Source: Bacteroidia bacterium (GTDB taxonomy: Bacteria; Bacteroidota; Bacteroidia; Bacteroidales; Azobacteroidaceae). Taken from it: a stretch of DNA of 64,000 bases. The notes below the pieces were generated by a model. It was not told the origin of the DNA. It saw only the letters and a program-made list of their open reading frames with translations, and made no database searches. Below are positions 1 through 9,079 of the stretch, in pieces. The stretch spans positions 1 to 64,000 of the forward strand of contig BNXY01000007.1 of the NCBI GenBank assembly GCA_025999935.1. The letters run 5' to 3'. A program made the position numbers and the translations under genes. Numbering within the stretch: the stretch's first letter is position 1; each line of letters opens with the position of its first letter.

Positions 1-12
1 AATCTATAAAAA

Positions 13-53
13 TCTCTGAATGTCTCTGAACGGTCTCTGAATCTTTCAGAGAC
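13..53. repeat. Three direct TCTCTGAA repeats ending in a hairpin
   Basis: TCTCTGAA occurs at 13-20, 23-30 and 34-41. The last copy forms an 8-bp stem (33-40 with 46-53) followed by TTTTGT. It lies just beyond the stop codon of the integrase fragment at 123-221. It could be a terminator or an end of a former integrated element; the sequence does not decide between these. Confidence 0.5.
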
Positions 54-122
54 TTTTGTAAGTAAAAACTTGCAAAAATGGGAGTTTTTTTGCATTATTA
101 CAACACGGGGTTCAGCGGTTGC

Positions 123-221
123 TTACCGCCTTGTCCGGTCATAGTTGTAGCGGACATAAAGAACGGTTGTTCCCTCTTGGGTAACATATCCCGGTTTGAT
201 GTATGGAATGTAATTTGCCAT
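123..221 (-). pseudogene. Tyrosine integrase, N-terminal fragment
   Basis: A 32-residue reading frame starts MANYIPYIKPGYVTQEG and continues VLYVRYNYDRTRR before a stop. This resembles the start of the N-terminal arm-binding part of tyrosine recombinases from Bacteroidota mobile elements, which normally run to about 400 residues. The catalytic domain is absent, so this is a truncated relic. It keeps a good promoter at 249-279. It suggests that an integrated element once ended here. The family call rests on recognition of this short stretch and is moderately sure. Confidence 0.55.
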
Positions 222-248
222 AATAAATACTGTGTTGCATTTGTGTTG

Positions 249-279
249 CAAAAGTACGAAAAGTATTAGAAAACACAAA
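249..279 (-). promoter_or_regulatory. Promoter of the integrase remnant
   Basis: On the minus strand, TTTG (276-279) and TACTTTTG (249-256) are separated by exactly 19 bp. This matches the Bacteroidota -33/-7 pattern. It reads into the truncated integrase. Confidence 0.6.
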
Positions 280-401
280 TGATTGCAGAAAAATTATTTT
301 TGTAATATACTATTATTCAGTAATTATAGAAAAGTATTGGAAAATGATGGAAAACAATCAAAGTCCCGTCCATACCGCAGAAGATTAAAGCAAATCGCAG
401 C

Positions 402-440
402 AAAGTCCTGAAAATCAAAGTTTTCAGGACTTTTTCTTTT
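402..440 (+). terminator. Strong hairpin with T-tract
   Basis: A perfect 13-bp stem (402-414 with 421-433) with a 6-nt loop is followed by a T-rich run. No gene is intact upstream on this strand. It is probably left over from a deleted gene. The rest of 280-704 holds no gene I can support. Around 650-720 a + frame shows SAEVMVK and LWNQAKE, which faintly recalls an integrase arm domain. Confidence 0.6.
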
Positions 441-513
441 TCTACGAATTACGAAAAATATAGGGTTTCGGGGCAATTCTCACGGGTTAATTGACTACGT
501 CGATTCTTGCGAA

Positions 514-551
514 TTCGTGGGACTTTCCAAAGCCTGAAAAAGTCCCACGAA
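514..551. repeat. 13-bp perfect inverted repeat
   Basis: TTCGTGGGACTTT (514-526) is mirrored at 539-551 around a 12-nt loop. No T-tract follows, so a simple terminator is less likely. It lies among integrase and mobilisation remnants and could be an element end or a transfer-origin hairpin; this is inference only. Confidence 0.5.
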
Positions 552-704
552 AATGATTTTATTTCCTTGTTTTTCATTATTTTGCGTATCGTTTATATGA
601 GCTTGAAAAAGTAATGGAGAAGCTCCTATCTGCCTGCGGATTACCGTTCAGGGACAGAGTGCGGAAGTAATGGTAAAGCGCAGTATTCCCGTTCATTTGT
701 GGAA

Positions 705-1267
705 TCAGGCGAAAGAATGTAGTTTATACCGATTCTCAACCTTCTTATAATAAGTTTCTCTAAATGGTGGTAGATTGTTTTTTAATAACATTTCCATTTC
801 AGCATCATAAACCCATTGCCCTTCAATATACATCCAGAATAATTGAAAATATTCGAGCATATTCGGGTCTCTAAACACAGTAACCCCGACACATTTTTCT
901 GCTTCTTGTTCATATTTCTGGGCATTAACCAAATTATTAAGAGTATTTTTCCAATATTGTGATTTAGACGAATGCAAAGGAATGAAAATAAAACTACAAT
1001 TAGTTCTTGGGATATGAATTCTGTAAGGAGAAACAAATTCTTTTTCTTCACAAATTTCAATTGCTTTAATCAATCGTCTCTTAAATTCCAATAAATCAGC
1101 ACGATTGAGTAAATAAATAATAAATCATCCAACTAAACTACATTGTCTGCAAATTCAAGTTGTTGTTTTAAATCAAGAGATTTAAAATCATTTTTACTGA
1201 AAGTAAATTCGTTGAAAAACACATTTGTATTAATCTTTGAGATAATATTTTCCGTCTTGTTATCCAT
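705..1267 (-). pseudogene. Hypothetical protein, broken
   Basis: The frame starting MDNKTENIISKINTNVFF at 1267 runs to QLEFADNVV and meets a TAG near 1137. After a frame change around 1090-1115 the reading continues as LLEFKRRLIKAIEICEEKE to a stop at 705. Together the two parts would make a protein of about 185 residues. The mutations are one nonsense codon and one frameshift. I do not recognise the family. The surroundings are mobile-element debris, so this is probably a decayed accessory gene. Confidence 0.45.
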
Positions 1268-1336
1268 AAAAAAGAAATTGTAAGAACAATGGCGAAAGAT
1301 GTAAAATGATTATAGTCAGTCAAATGGGTTTATTAT

Positions 1337-1555
1337 ATGCGATTGACAACTTTCCATTCTCAGTTTCGGGCAATCGGTGTGAATTATAATCAGGTCGTTA
1401 AGCATTTGAAAGCTACTTTTACGGAGAAAATGGCATTGGCTATGCTGTATAAGTTGGAAAAGGCAACGATAGAATTGGTATCTTCCTATATCTATCCAAC
1501 TATTTTTCCTATCTTTGTACCCACATTAACAGCCGCCGGTGGATACCTTGTATAA
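1337..1555 (+). pseudogene. Mobilisation protein (MobA/MobC-like), C-terminal remnant
   Basis: The first 45 or so residues (TFHSQFRAIGVNYNQVVKHL, then KMALAMLYKLEKAT) resemble the C-terminal part of relaxosome accessory proteins of Bacteroidota mobilisable elements. Conserved IGVNYNQVVK-type motifs are characteristic there. No N-terminal ribbon-helix-helix part is present. The last 20 residues do not fit and are probably fusion sequence. The fragment supports former presence of a mobilisable element at the left edge. Confidence 0.5.
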
Positions 1556-1619
1556 AATAGCCAAAATATTGAATGTGAGTGTAAAGGATTTATTAGTAGA
1601 TGATAAGGATAACAAGTGA
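1533..1619 (+). pseudogene. XRE-type regulator, C-terminal fragment
   Basis: A different frame from the preceding remnant reads PPVDTLYKIAKILNVSVKDL followed by LVDDKDNK and a stop. This is typical of the end of an XRE (Cro/CI) helix-turn-helix domain. The recognition helix part is missing. It overlaps the 3' end of the mobilisation remnant in another frame, so an illegitimate junction lies near 1530. Confidence 0.55.
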
Positions 1620-1621
1620 TA

Positions 1622-1795
1622 ATGTCAAGGAAAATAGAAAATATTATAGGTGAACTGATTGAACAGTATTTAGAGGATGACCGCTATAATCGCCCTTGGA
1701 ATTGCCCTTTGTCCAAATTTACATCGCACATTCGACAGAGGTTTGATTTCAATTTCAGACAATTACACGATTTTGATAAACAGAAGTTTTGTTGA
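1622..1795 (+). pseudogene. Short remnant, possibly DndC-like N-terminus
   Basis: An ATG three bases after the XRE fragment opens a 57-codon frame: MSRKIENIIGELIEQYLEDD followed by RYNRPWN. The GELIEQYL-DDR-PW pattern recalls the start of DndC-type (PAPS reductase-like) DNA phosphorothioation proteins. Those continue with a GGKDS motif that is absent here. The later residues do not fit. Sequence from about 1690 is better read as an HNH remnant in another frame. This call is tentative. Confidence 0.25.
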
Positions 1796-1919
1796 AAATC
1801 AAAAATCGACGTTCAATCTTTCGCGATTTGCAGGAAAACAAGTCTTTTTGCCATATACAAAGGAATTATATCCTGATTTAGGGAATATTGCGGTGCATAG
1901 GAAAAAGTTTAGATTTTAG
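1677..1919 (+). pseudogene. HNH endonuclease, C-terminal fragment
   Basis: The frame reads GIALCPNLHRTFDRGLISI and then about 50 residues to the stop. LCxNLHxxFDRG-I-I is characteristic of the C-terminal part of HNH restriction endonucleases, including the second histidine of the motif. The N-terminal part with the first HNH residues is missing, so the fragment is not expected to be active. It ends 14 bases before the jetA start chosen here, which suggests another restriction gene was lost at this site. Confidence 0.5.
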
Positions 1920-1932
1920 AACAGAGAATATT

Positions 1933-3132
1933 ATGAACAAATTTTCCAACATAAAAGAATTATTTTCCGCTTTGAAAAAAGAGGAAAATTTGCTGTCGGA
2001 AATGTTCAAAAAACGAAAATCGGTTAAAAATTTTCAATACGACTATGCCCTTGATTTAGTTGAAAACAACGACAACAGAATAAAATATCTATTAGATCGA
2101 GAAGTTATTAGGCAAAACGGAAACAATCTCGAAATTGACGATTTGTTTCTGCAATTTTTTGAGCAGGTACTTGATGCCAACGAAGAAATCAATGTTTCAT
2201 ATATCAACGAGAACCTTGAAAAAATCACACAAAATATTCAATATTTTCTGAATGAAACGAATGAAAATCGCAAGTATGAATACCTGCGAAAAATCAAAAC
2301 AACACTGCGAAATATCGGGAATATTACTTTGCGGAATGTTGTTGATTTGAAACGCAATGTAAATAACACATTCAAAAATGAGCCAAACTATAAAAACAAA
2401 AAGGCAAAACTCATAAACCTTGACAAAAAACGGAAAGACATTGCCAAACTGATAGAACAAACTGAAAAATTACTATCGGAACGGGAAGTTACTTTTTTTA
2501 CAACAGCAACAGATGAAGAATTGAACCGCATTATTGTTCAACTGAAAATGCAACTCGGAAAATGTTCTCACAATTTGATTGAAATCGAACGGCAAATTAT
2601 TGATTTTCTGAATCAAATACAATATCAAAGTACTGTAATTGAAAAGTTAAGAAAAATAAAATATCTGAAAGACCAATACATTCTCGAAACTTCAACCGAC
2701 ATAAAAACAGTATTGTTAGATAACAATTCAGTAATTTTTGAGCCTAATCCACAATATCCGCTCAAACTTTCGCTTGAATTTTTGCAAACCAATGAAGATG
2801 CTTTTGCAAGCATTCAAAAAATTGCTAAAAGGGTAAAAGCAGGCGTGAAAATGAAACAACCGATTGCAGACAAGATTTCAAGCGAATATTTGCAAACTCA
2901 AACAGAAGAAGAAATACAAATCAATCTCGAAGAGGTAAAAAACGGTTTTATGGCTTCGGGATACGCACTGTTTGACTTTGTTTTGAATTATAATTTTGCC
3001 AAAGATGTATCGTTTGACGAAAAAATTACCATTTATTGTCAATTGATTTCGCAATACGAAAGCATTTTTGAAATTACCGACAATTTTCAAGAAAAAGAGA
3101 ATATCGAATTTGCAGTAGTTTATCCTAAATAA
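1933..3132 (+). CDS. jetA: Wadjet-like JetA (MksF/kleisin-type subunit)
   Basis: A 399-residue mostly helical protein with long coiled-coil stretches (roughly residues 120-230) and no membrane segment. I chose the ATG at 1933 (MNKFSNIKELFSAL) over the upstream one because the extra 15 residues overlap the HNH remnant and look non-coding. The assignment rests mainly on order: it is followed 8 bp later by a small JetB-like gene, and an SMC-like jetC with a TOPRIM jetD appears at 12064-16607. In Wadjet/MksBEFG complexes JetA is the kleisin that bridges the SMC arms. The system senses and cleaves small circular plasmids. Sequence similarity alone would give a weaker call. Confidence 0.72.
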   Translation: MNKFSNIKELFSALKKEENLLSEMFKKRKSVKNFQYDYALDLVENNDNRIKYLLDREVIRQNGNNLEIDDLFLQFFEQVLDANEEINVSYINENLEKITQNIQYFLNETNENRKYEYLRKIKTTLRNIGNITLRNVVDLKRNVNNTFKNEPNYKNKKAKLINLDKKRKDIAKLIEQTEKLLSEREVTFFTTATDEELNRIIVQLKMQLGKCSHNLIEIERQIIDFLNQIQYQSTVIEKLRKIKYLKDQYILETSTDIKTVLLDNNSVIFEPNPQYPLKLSLEFLQTNEDAFASIQKIAKRVKAGVKMKQPIADKISSEYLQTQTEEEIQINLEEVKNGFMASGYALFDFVLNYNFAKDVSFDEKITIYCQLISQYESIFEITDNFQEKENIEFAVVYPK

Positions 3133-3140
3133 TTGAAAAA

Positions 3141-3707
3141 ATGAAAGTACCCGAACAGACAGCCGACATATTTAAGATTTTGAGCAAAGGGCAATTTATA
3201 AGTTCCAACAGTTCAAACAAAACTATCAGCGACCTGTACAATATCATTGACAGCGAAGACAATTTTGAGCATTTGCGCGAATACTTCAAGCAAATTAATT
3301 TCATTTTGGAACGAGGCGACGAATATTTTTATTTCAGCCGCAATGAAACAAAAATTGACCTCGAAAATAAAATTGAAAGGGCTTATAAATGGATTGACAT
3401 TGTAGATTTTCTGAAAACTTTTGATAATTCTTTCGGTTCTGGTTATCGTTTTTCGCCGTCTGAAATTTTGGTAAAAATAAAACTTGACGCCGAACTCGAA
3501 ACGAAGTTAGAAGCGTTAAACAAAAATGCTGAACCACAACAAGATATTTTAGACCGAGTTTTGAAAACCTTGACAGACGACAGTTTCATAGAACTTGAAA
3601 ACGAGCGGACAGGACAATACAAAGTATTGGCAGCATTCAAATACATTGAACAACTGATATTAACCATTAACATTTTGGAGGAGGCGCAAAATGAAATACT
3701 TGAATAA
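3141..3707 (+). CDS. jetB: Wadjet-like JetB (MksE-type winged-helix subunit)
   Basis: 188 residues, mixed helix and short strand, starting 8 bp after jetA. The size and position fit JetB/MksE, the dimeric KITE-like partner of the JetA kleisin. Its last codons (NEILE, stop) overlap an ATGAAATACTTGAATAA string that repeats the first codons of jetC. In the ancestral operon jetC evidently started inside the jetB end. Here that jetC start is dead: its frame leaves the jetC sequence after a few codons. The real jetC lies 8.3 kb downstream. Confidence 0.7.
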   Translation: MKVPEQTADIFKILSKGQFISSNSSNKTISDLYNIIDSEDNFEHLREYFKQINFILERGDEYFYFSRNETKIDLENKIERAYKWIDIVDFLKTFDNSFGSGYRFSPSEILVKIKLDAELETKLEALNKNAEPQQDILDRVLKTLTDDSFIELENERTGQYKVLAAFKYIEQLILTINILEEAQNEILE

Positions 3708-3710
3708 AAT
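3690..3710 (+). repeat. Relic of the jetC start, copy 1
   Basis: 21 bp that match the true jetC start region (12063-12083) with one C-to-T change. It overlaps the jetB stop codon. Sequence similarity to jetC ends at 3710, where cargo 1 begins. Confidence 0.8.
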
Positions 3711-3743
3711 GTTTAATGGTTATGTAAAAAGAGATAAAATATT

Positions 3744-5624
3744 ATGATAGAAAAAACGAACATACTAAAACTCATTGATTTGTATTTTCAGACAAGAACC
3801 ATTCAAATCTCAAAATCGCAGATTGAGAATATTGCTGTTTTGTTGGGTTTGAATATTGTAGAAGAAGTAGATGATAAACTTGTAAAGATTAATATTAAGT
3901 CGGAATCTTTTTTGAATGTTTTATGGGAATACATTGAAAGCAAAATTGATGAGCAATTATCAAATGACATTAAACAGGCATTTGAGCAAATTGATGAATT
4001 TGAAAGAGCAAAAAAAGAAGAATATGGATGTAGTAATATCATAAATGCTTATTCTACTTTGATTGATGCTTTTAAATCGTATGTCATTTACACCTATCAC
4101 ACCAAAGAAATTTTAAATGTTTTTGATTTTTTCAAGTTATTACCCGATGAAGAAAAATATCATTATGACAAATATGTAATTGATGTAATTTTACTTTTAG
4201 ACAATATTGAAATATCAACTGTTTATAACATCCTTTCTTTGATAAAATCAAACGAAGTGATTACACGAGTTCCTGATTTCTGTTCAAAGTTAGGAAAAGA
4301 TAAACCTGATACAGCTAACAATTTATATGATTATTCTTTACAGAAACAGGATAAAAACGATTTTTATATTCTTTCAAATTTGTTGTTTGGTTTATATGAA
4401 ATTCATTCGGAAACAACTTTTGCAAAAGCTAAGAATTTACTAACCTACAATACTTCCCTTGCATATTTCACATTGGGAAGATTAAAATACAATAATTCAA
4501 AACATCTTTCAGAATGTTTTGAAATAGCAAATAATGTTGATGTAAATGATATGGAAGGGCTGTTGCAAGTTCCGTATATTTATAAATCATTGATTGAAAA
4601 CAAAAATACGCCCGATAATATTAGGAAACAATGTTTTGCTAAAATGGGAGAATTATTTTGTATTGAAAATGAGCAGTTAAAAAATTCAATATTTTTTGAT
4701 TGTCAAATAATTGATGGTTATGAAGAAGAACGTTACAATTTATTAGTGGGAACATTTTTGTCAAAATCGCAAAATTACTTCAAGGGGATTAATGATTATT
4801 TTGAAAATTTCACCAATTCGGATTACTTTTTCGATTTATTCTCTATGTTGTATAATATTAGTTATGAACATAATGGGATAAGATTTAGTACAAAACCGTT
4901 TGAACATGCTTTATCTCATTTTTGGAATAAAGATAGAGAACGTACAGAACAACACTTGTTAAATTTACTCTCTCATGATGTGTCTTTTTTAAGAATTGGT
5001 GCAGTAGATTTAATCAGAAGCAAGCATTTTGGCATTTACGATGTAGATTTACACAAATTAGACACAGAACAAAAACAACTAAGAGCACTTGAAGCACTGT
5101 TTTTTCAAAGTTATTTTAATGTTGATGCTATTTTACCTCTCATTTTGTCTTTGCATAATTCTGAATATCCAAATGTAATTGCTTATTTGCAACAAAAATT
5201 ATCAGAATTAATAATTGAAGCATATCATGACCACATTTACGATAAAGTAATTGAATTAATTAATGATGAACATTTTTTAGAGCCAATAAAACAAGCACTT
5301 GATTATTATCATAAAATCAAAGAGATAAAATCTTCCGTAAATGATTTGAATCCAAAAGAAAATGAGCGAGATTTAGTGGAGTTGTATTTCAGTTTAGAAC
5401 ACGAGGAAAATAAAAAATTAATGAGTAAAGCACGTTCAGAGGATAATTCGTTTATGGCTTTATGTAAGAACACAGTTATAGTTAGAGGCAATTCGTGGAA
5501 AATAAGAGATAATGAAATTTCTCCATTAGGAAAACACGAACATACTTTTACTATGGATATGAGAATGTACAAAAATCCGGATTTGTTTGATTATTCACAC
5601 AATTATTTTAACAGTCAATTTTAG
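3744..5624 (+). CDS. Helical-repeat protein of unknown function
   Basis: 626 residues, rich in Leu, Ile, Asn, Lys and Glu, with alternating amphipathic helices across most of its length. It could be an alpha-solenoid scaffold. I see no Walker motif, nuclease motif or membrane span. It lies 2 bp upstream of a PD-(D/E)XK-type nuclease gene, so the two are almost certainly co-translated. Strong A+T bias and position inside a defence system suggest it is a sensor or scaffold for that nuclease. I do not recognise the family, and the function is inferred from context only. Confidence 0.6.
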   Translation: MIEKTNILKLIDLYFQTRTIQISKSQIENIAVLLGLNIVEEVDDKLVKINIKSESFLNVLWEYIESKIDEQLSNDIKQAFEQIDEFERAKKEEYGCSNIINAYSTLIDAFKSYVIYTYHTKEILNVFDFFKLLPDEEKYHYDKYVIDVILLLDNIEISTVYNILSLIKSNEVITRVPDFCSKLGKDKPDTANNLYDYSLQKQDKNDFYILSNLLFGLYEIHSETTFAKAKNLLTYNTSLAYFTLGRLKYNNSKHLSECFEIANNVDVNDMEGLLQVPYIYKSLIENKNTPDNIRKQCFAKMGELFCIENEQLKNSIFFDCQIIDGYEEERYNLLVGTFLSKSQNYFKGINDYFENFTNSDYFFDLFSMLYNISYEHNGIRFSTKPFEHALSHFWNKDRERTEQHLLNLLSHDVSFLRIGAVDLIRSKHFGIYDVDLHKLDTEQKQLRALEALFFQSYFNVDAILPLILSLHNSEYPNVIAYLQQKLSELIIEAYHDHIYDKVIELINDEHFLEPIKQALDYYHKIKEIKSSVNDLNPKENERDLVELYFSLEHEENKKLMSKARSEDNSFMALCKNTVIVRGNSWKIRDNEISPLGKHEHTFTMDMRMYKNPDLFDYSHNYFNSQF

Positions 5625-5626
5625 TT

Positions 5627-7357
5627 ATGGATATTAAATCAATTATAGTAAAAGAATATTTGGAATCACTGACCGAAAGCAAAGAATTGGATTACATTTT
5701 CCCATTGTTTTTGGAATCACAGGGATTTGTCATTTTAAGCAAACCAACGGAATCCAAAGGACTGTCACAATATGGGAAAGATGTTGTGGCTGTTGGCAAT
5801 GATTTTTCTGATGGAATAATGAAACGGTTTTATTTTGAATTAAAAGGTGGAGAAGACAGGAATGTAACCAATTCAACATATACAAAAAATGACGGCATTA
5901 GAGAATCTTTGATAGAAGCCAAAGATAGAAAGTTCGACTTTACAAATAAAGGACACGAAAATTTGCCATTAAAAATTGTGCTTGTTCATAATGGTGAAAT
6001 AAAATCAGATGTAAAAGAAATCTTTGAGGGATTTGTAAATAGAGAATTTTCACAAAACGGAAATATCGAATTTGACAGGTGGGGAATTTCTGAACTTACA
6101 AATTTGTTCGCCGAAAGATTTTTCGGCGAATTTTTACTGGTTAATAAAGAGGCAACTAAACTTTTCAATAAAACATTGGTAAATTTAGATGTTGAAGATA
6201 AAATATCGAATAATTTTATTGAGTTATTAGATGTGATTTTTGGTTTGGTAATACGCGATGATTACAACAAAACACTTCCAAGAAAATGGAAAATGATGTT
6301 TGAATCATTGCGGTTAATATCATTTATTATTTATACTGAATCGAAAGAATACAACAACTTGAATATTGCGAAAAAATATTTAACCCATTTAATTGTTAGA
6401 TTGTGGTATTGGGTTTTGAAAAATAAATTGGAACAAGATAAATCAATTCGCAACTATATAGATAAAATACTGGATTTCTATTTATTTGTAATGAATGAGT
6501 ATTTTCAAAGAACCTTACCTATTGCTTGTCTTAAAGATGGATTGTATTCTGAAACAGCCGGTAGATATGAACAAGTAGGTTATACTTTCAGAACATTTGA
6601 TTATTTACAATATTTATCTTGGTTTTTAAGATTATCGCCTGATACTGAACTATTAAAAGAAATAACAAAGAATACGCTCATTCCAATTTTAAATGCTAAT
6701 AATGTTTGTTGCAGACCATTATTAGACATTCATTCCATTCCGATTATTGGCATACTTAAATTATTGATAGAGACAGGCGATAAAGAAAGTGCAAGAAATT
6801 ATTTATCACAAGTGTTGTTTTATATTCGTATAGGAAAAGAAAAAAATGATAGATTGCCCGATGCAAACAACAGCGAAAGAAATGTGATTAAACTAATAAC
6901 AACAAGAGAAAAATCAATCTACTATTCAGATTCAACCTCACCACTACTTGCTGTTTTGATGGAATTTATTGCAATTTTAGATATGGAAAAAGAATACTAT
7001 GAAATGAAGGATTTTATCAAAGAGCATAAAATTGATTTGGGCATTTTTGTTCCATACCATAGCAATAATTCAACTTCCAAACATTTAATAGAAGACAAAG
7101 AAAATGATTTGGAAGAACAACTTTTTTCAAAAATCTTTTTCAATGACGGTTATCAATGCGATTTATCTCTGACTAAAAATTTTGATGACGAATTGAATTT
7201 TGATGAATTTAAAGCAATGGTTTTGGAACGGAAAGGAGAATTTATATATGATTATAGAACAGATACAGCAGGTTTTTCTATTCTGAAAGATTTAGCCCAT
7301 ATATATTTCAGAACACCATATTTTCCTGATAAATGGAGATGTTTGGTCAATAGATAA
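5627..7357 (+). CDS. Mrr-like PD-(D/E)XK nuclease with large helical domain
   Basis: 576 residues. The N-terminal 160 residues look like a restriction-endonuclease fold: E30 in FLESQGF, D52 in QYGKDVVAVG, then E71 and K73 in FELKGG. That spacing matches D-x18-ExK active sites. Residues from about 170 on are helical (solenoid-like) and unfamiliar. Its start lies 2 bp after the preceding stop, so the two form a tight two-gene unit. The likely role is DNA cleavage in phage or plasmid defence, with the upstream protein as partner. The specific system is not one I can name. Confidence 0.6.
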   Translation: MDIKSIIVKEYLESLTESKELDYIFPLFLESQGFVILSKPTESKGLSQYGKDVVAVGNDFSDGIMKRFYFELKGGEDRNVTNSTYTKNDGIRESLIEAKDRKFDFTNKGHENLPLKIVLVHNGEIKSDVKEIFEGFVNREFSQNGNIEFDRWGISELTNLFAERFFGEFLLVNKEATKLFNKTLVNLDVEDKISNNFIELLDVIFGLVIRDDYNKTLPRKWKMMFESLRLISFIIYTESKEYNNLNIAKKYLTHLIVRLWYWVLKNKLEQDKSIRNYIDKILDFYLFVMNEYFQRTLPIACLKDGLYSETAGRYEQVGYTFRTFDYLQYLSWFLRLSPDTELLKEITKNTLIPILNANNVCCRPLLDIHSIPIIGILKLLIETGDKESARNYLSQVLFYIRIGKEKNDRLPDANNSERNVIKLITTREKSIYYSDSTSPLLAVLMEFIAILDMEKEYYEMKDFIKEHKIDLGIFVPYHSNNSTSKHLIEDKENDLEEQLFSKIFFNDGYQCDLSLTKNFDDELNFDEFKAMVLERKGEFIYDYRTDTAGFSILKDLAHIYFRTPYFPDKWRCLVNR

Positions 7358-7400
7358 AAATTGTAGATTTAAATAAAATATATTATTAAGAATTGAAATT

Positions 7401-8417
7401 ATGCCAAAGAATAGCAAAATAAAAAGAATAGCTCCTGATTTTGTAATTTACGAAACAGATAACAATGTAACCAAAGTGTCAGTACGTTTGGAAGAGGAGA
7501 CGGTTTGGCTGACACAAAAACAGTTGGCTGAAATTTTTGATACAACCAAACAAAATATCGGACAGCATGTTAAAAATATTTTGGAAGAAGGTGAATTGGA
7601 TAGAAATTCAGTTGTAAAGTTTTTCTTTACAACTGCCGCCGATGGCAAAAATTACAATACCGAGCATTACAATCTTGATATGATTATCTCGCTCGGCTAT
7701 CGTATCAACTCTAAAGTTGCAACCAAATTCCGCCAGTGGGCAACGGAACGCTTGAAAGAGTACATTGTCAAGGGTTTTACACTTGATGACGAGCGGCTGA
7801 AAGGCGGTGGCGGACGTTATTTTCGTGAACTGCTACAGCGTATTCGAGACATTCGTTCTTCGGAACGCAATCTGTGGCAACAAGTTACGGATATTTACGC
7901 TACAAGTATTGATTACGAACCGAAAAGTCATATCACAAGCGATTTTTTTGCTACTGTACAAAACAAAATGCACTACGCCGTTCACCGTCAAACCGCTGCC
8001 GAAGTAATTTACAACCGTACCGATAACGAAAAACCGATGGTTGGAATGACCAATTTTAAAGGCAATTACATTACCAAAGAGGATGTTCGCATTGCCAAAA
8101 ATTATCTTTCGGAACTCGAACTGCAAAAACTGAATTTACTTACCGAAGGTTTTCTCGGTTATGCCGAATTGCAGGCACTGGAACAAAAGCCGATGACAAT
8201 GAACGATTGGAAAAAGTTTTTAGATAATCAACTGCGAATGTTGAATAAAGATATTTTGACTGATAAAGGCAAAATATCTCACCAACAAGCAGTAGATAAA
8301 GCCGAAAAAGAATTTGAAATTTACAGGCAACGCGAAATGCGACAGTTGGAAAGCGATTTCGACAAGGCTATAAAAGCATTAACAGAAAAAAAATCGAACA
8401 ATGAAATACCTGAATAA
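7401..8417 (+). CDS. rhuM: RhuM family protein
   Basis: 338 residues with the standard RhuM layout. VRLEEETVWLTQKQLAEIFD opens a helix-turn-helix-like segment. HYNLDMIISLGYRINSKVAT follows, then FRQWATERLKEYIVKGFTLD. A C-terminal helical part extends to the end. RhuM proteins are common in defence islands and pathogenicity islands; their biochemical role is not settled. The final residues NNEIPE are not native: they are read from a copy of the jetB/jetC junction, so the gene was joined to that junction by recombination. Three truncated rhuM 5' copies lie at 43-45 kb. Confidence 0.85.
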   Translation: MPKNSKIKRIAPDFVIYETDNNVTKVSVRLEEETVWLTQKQLAEIFDTTKQNIGQHVKNILEEGELDRNSVVKFFFTTAADGKNYNTEHYNLDMIISLGYRINSKVATKFRQWATERLKEYIVKGFTLDDERLKGGGGRYFRELLQRIRDIRSSERNLWQQVTDIYATSIDYEPKSHITSDFFATVQNKMHYAVHRQTAAEVIYNRTDNEKPMVGMTNFKGNYITKEDVRIAKNYLSELELQKLNLLTEGFLGYAELQALEQKPMTMNDWKKFLDNQLRMLNKDILTDKGKISHQQAVDKAEKEFEIYRQREMRQLESDFDKAIKALTEKKSNNEIPE

Positions 8418-8429
8418 AATAATCTTCAT
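8397..8429 (+). repeat. Relic of the jetC start, copy 2 (33 bp perfect)
   Basis: Thirty-three bases identical to 12060-12092, which include the first 29 bases of jetC. It contains the rhuM stop codon. After 8429 the sequence diverges into the promoter of the next gene pair. Together with 12060-12092 it brackets cargo 2 as a direct repeat. Confidence 0.9.
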
Positions 8430-8446
8430 TTCTAAAAAAAATGTTG

Positions 8447-8454
8447 TATCTTTG
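8447..8454 (+). promoter_or_regulatory. -7 element upstream of the AbiE-like pair
   Basis: TATCTTTG followed by CAGTGC fits the Bacteroidota -7 box. No clear TTTG lies 19 bp upstream. It would give cargo 2 its own promoter, with a leader of about 70 nt before the gene at 8531. Confidence 0.5.
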
Positions 8455-8530
8455 CAGTGCAGAAAAGTATAATTATCTGCATAATTAAAATGCTTTTAAC
8501 AAATTAATTAAATGCAAAATATTTCAATTT

Positions 8531-9079
8531 ATGAAACGTGAAATAACAAACAGAAACAAACATAATGGAATGCGCCCGCAAGATATAGTTGTGCTACTAA
8601 AAATAGTTTGTTTTAAAGACAAACTTTGGAACTATACCGAGTTGGCAAATGCGTTGCTATTGAGTGTCGGCGAGATAAGTAATGCGTTAGAACGCAACGC
8701 TATGGCAGGCTTAGTAAATCCCGAAAAAACGCAGGTCAATCGTTTGGCGTTGCGAGATTTCTTGATTTATGGCTTGAAATATGTTTTTCCGCCACAGATT
8801 GGGGCTTCCACACGCGGCATTCCTACGGCACATTCCGCTTCACCTATTAAGGAAAAAATTGCCGAAAGCACAGAAAATTTTGTTTGGAAATATTACAAAG
8901 GCACACGGCGCGGAAATGCAATTCTGCCTCTGTATGCCAAAATTCCACAATTTATCGAAAATGACCGCGAACTCTACGAATTGCTCGCCATTGTCGATAC
9001 ATTGCGCATTGGCAAAAGCCGTGAAAAAGAAATTGCAATTGAAGAATTAGATAAAAGATTGAACGATAATGGCAAATAA
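8531..9079 (+). CDS. Winged-helix antitoxin-like protein (AbiEi-type role)
   Basis: 182 residues. Residues 14-65 form a plausible winged helix (RPQDIVVLLKIV, NYTELANALLLSVGEISNAL, MAGLVN). The rest carries charged helices. It overlaps the next gene, an AbiEii-like nucleotidyltransferase, by 11 bp. That arrangement matches type IV toxin-antitoxin or abortive-infection pairs, in which the wHTH protein represses the operon and neutralises the toxin. It is a MarR-like wHTH by appearance, not a close AbiEi match, so the role is inferred from pairing. Confidence 0.6.
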   Translation: MKREITNRNKHNGMRPQDIVVLLKIVCFKDKLWNYTELANALLLSVGEISNALERNAMAGLVNPEKTQVNRLALRDFLIYGLKYVFPPQIGASTRGIPTAHSASPIKEKIAESTENFVWKYYKGTRRGNAILPLYAKIPQFIENDRELYELLAIVDTLRIGKSREKEIAIEELDKRLNDNGK

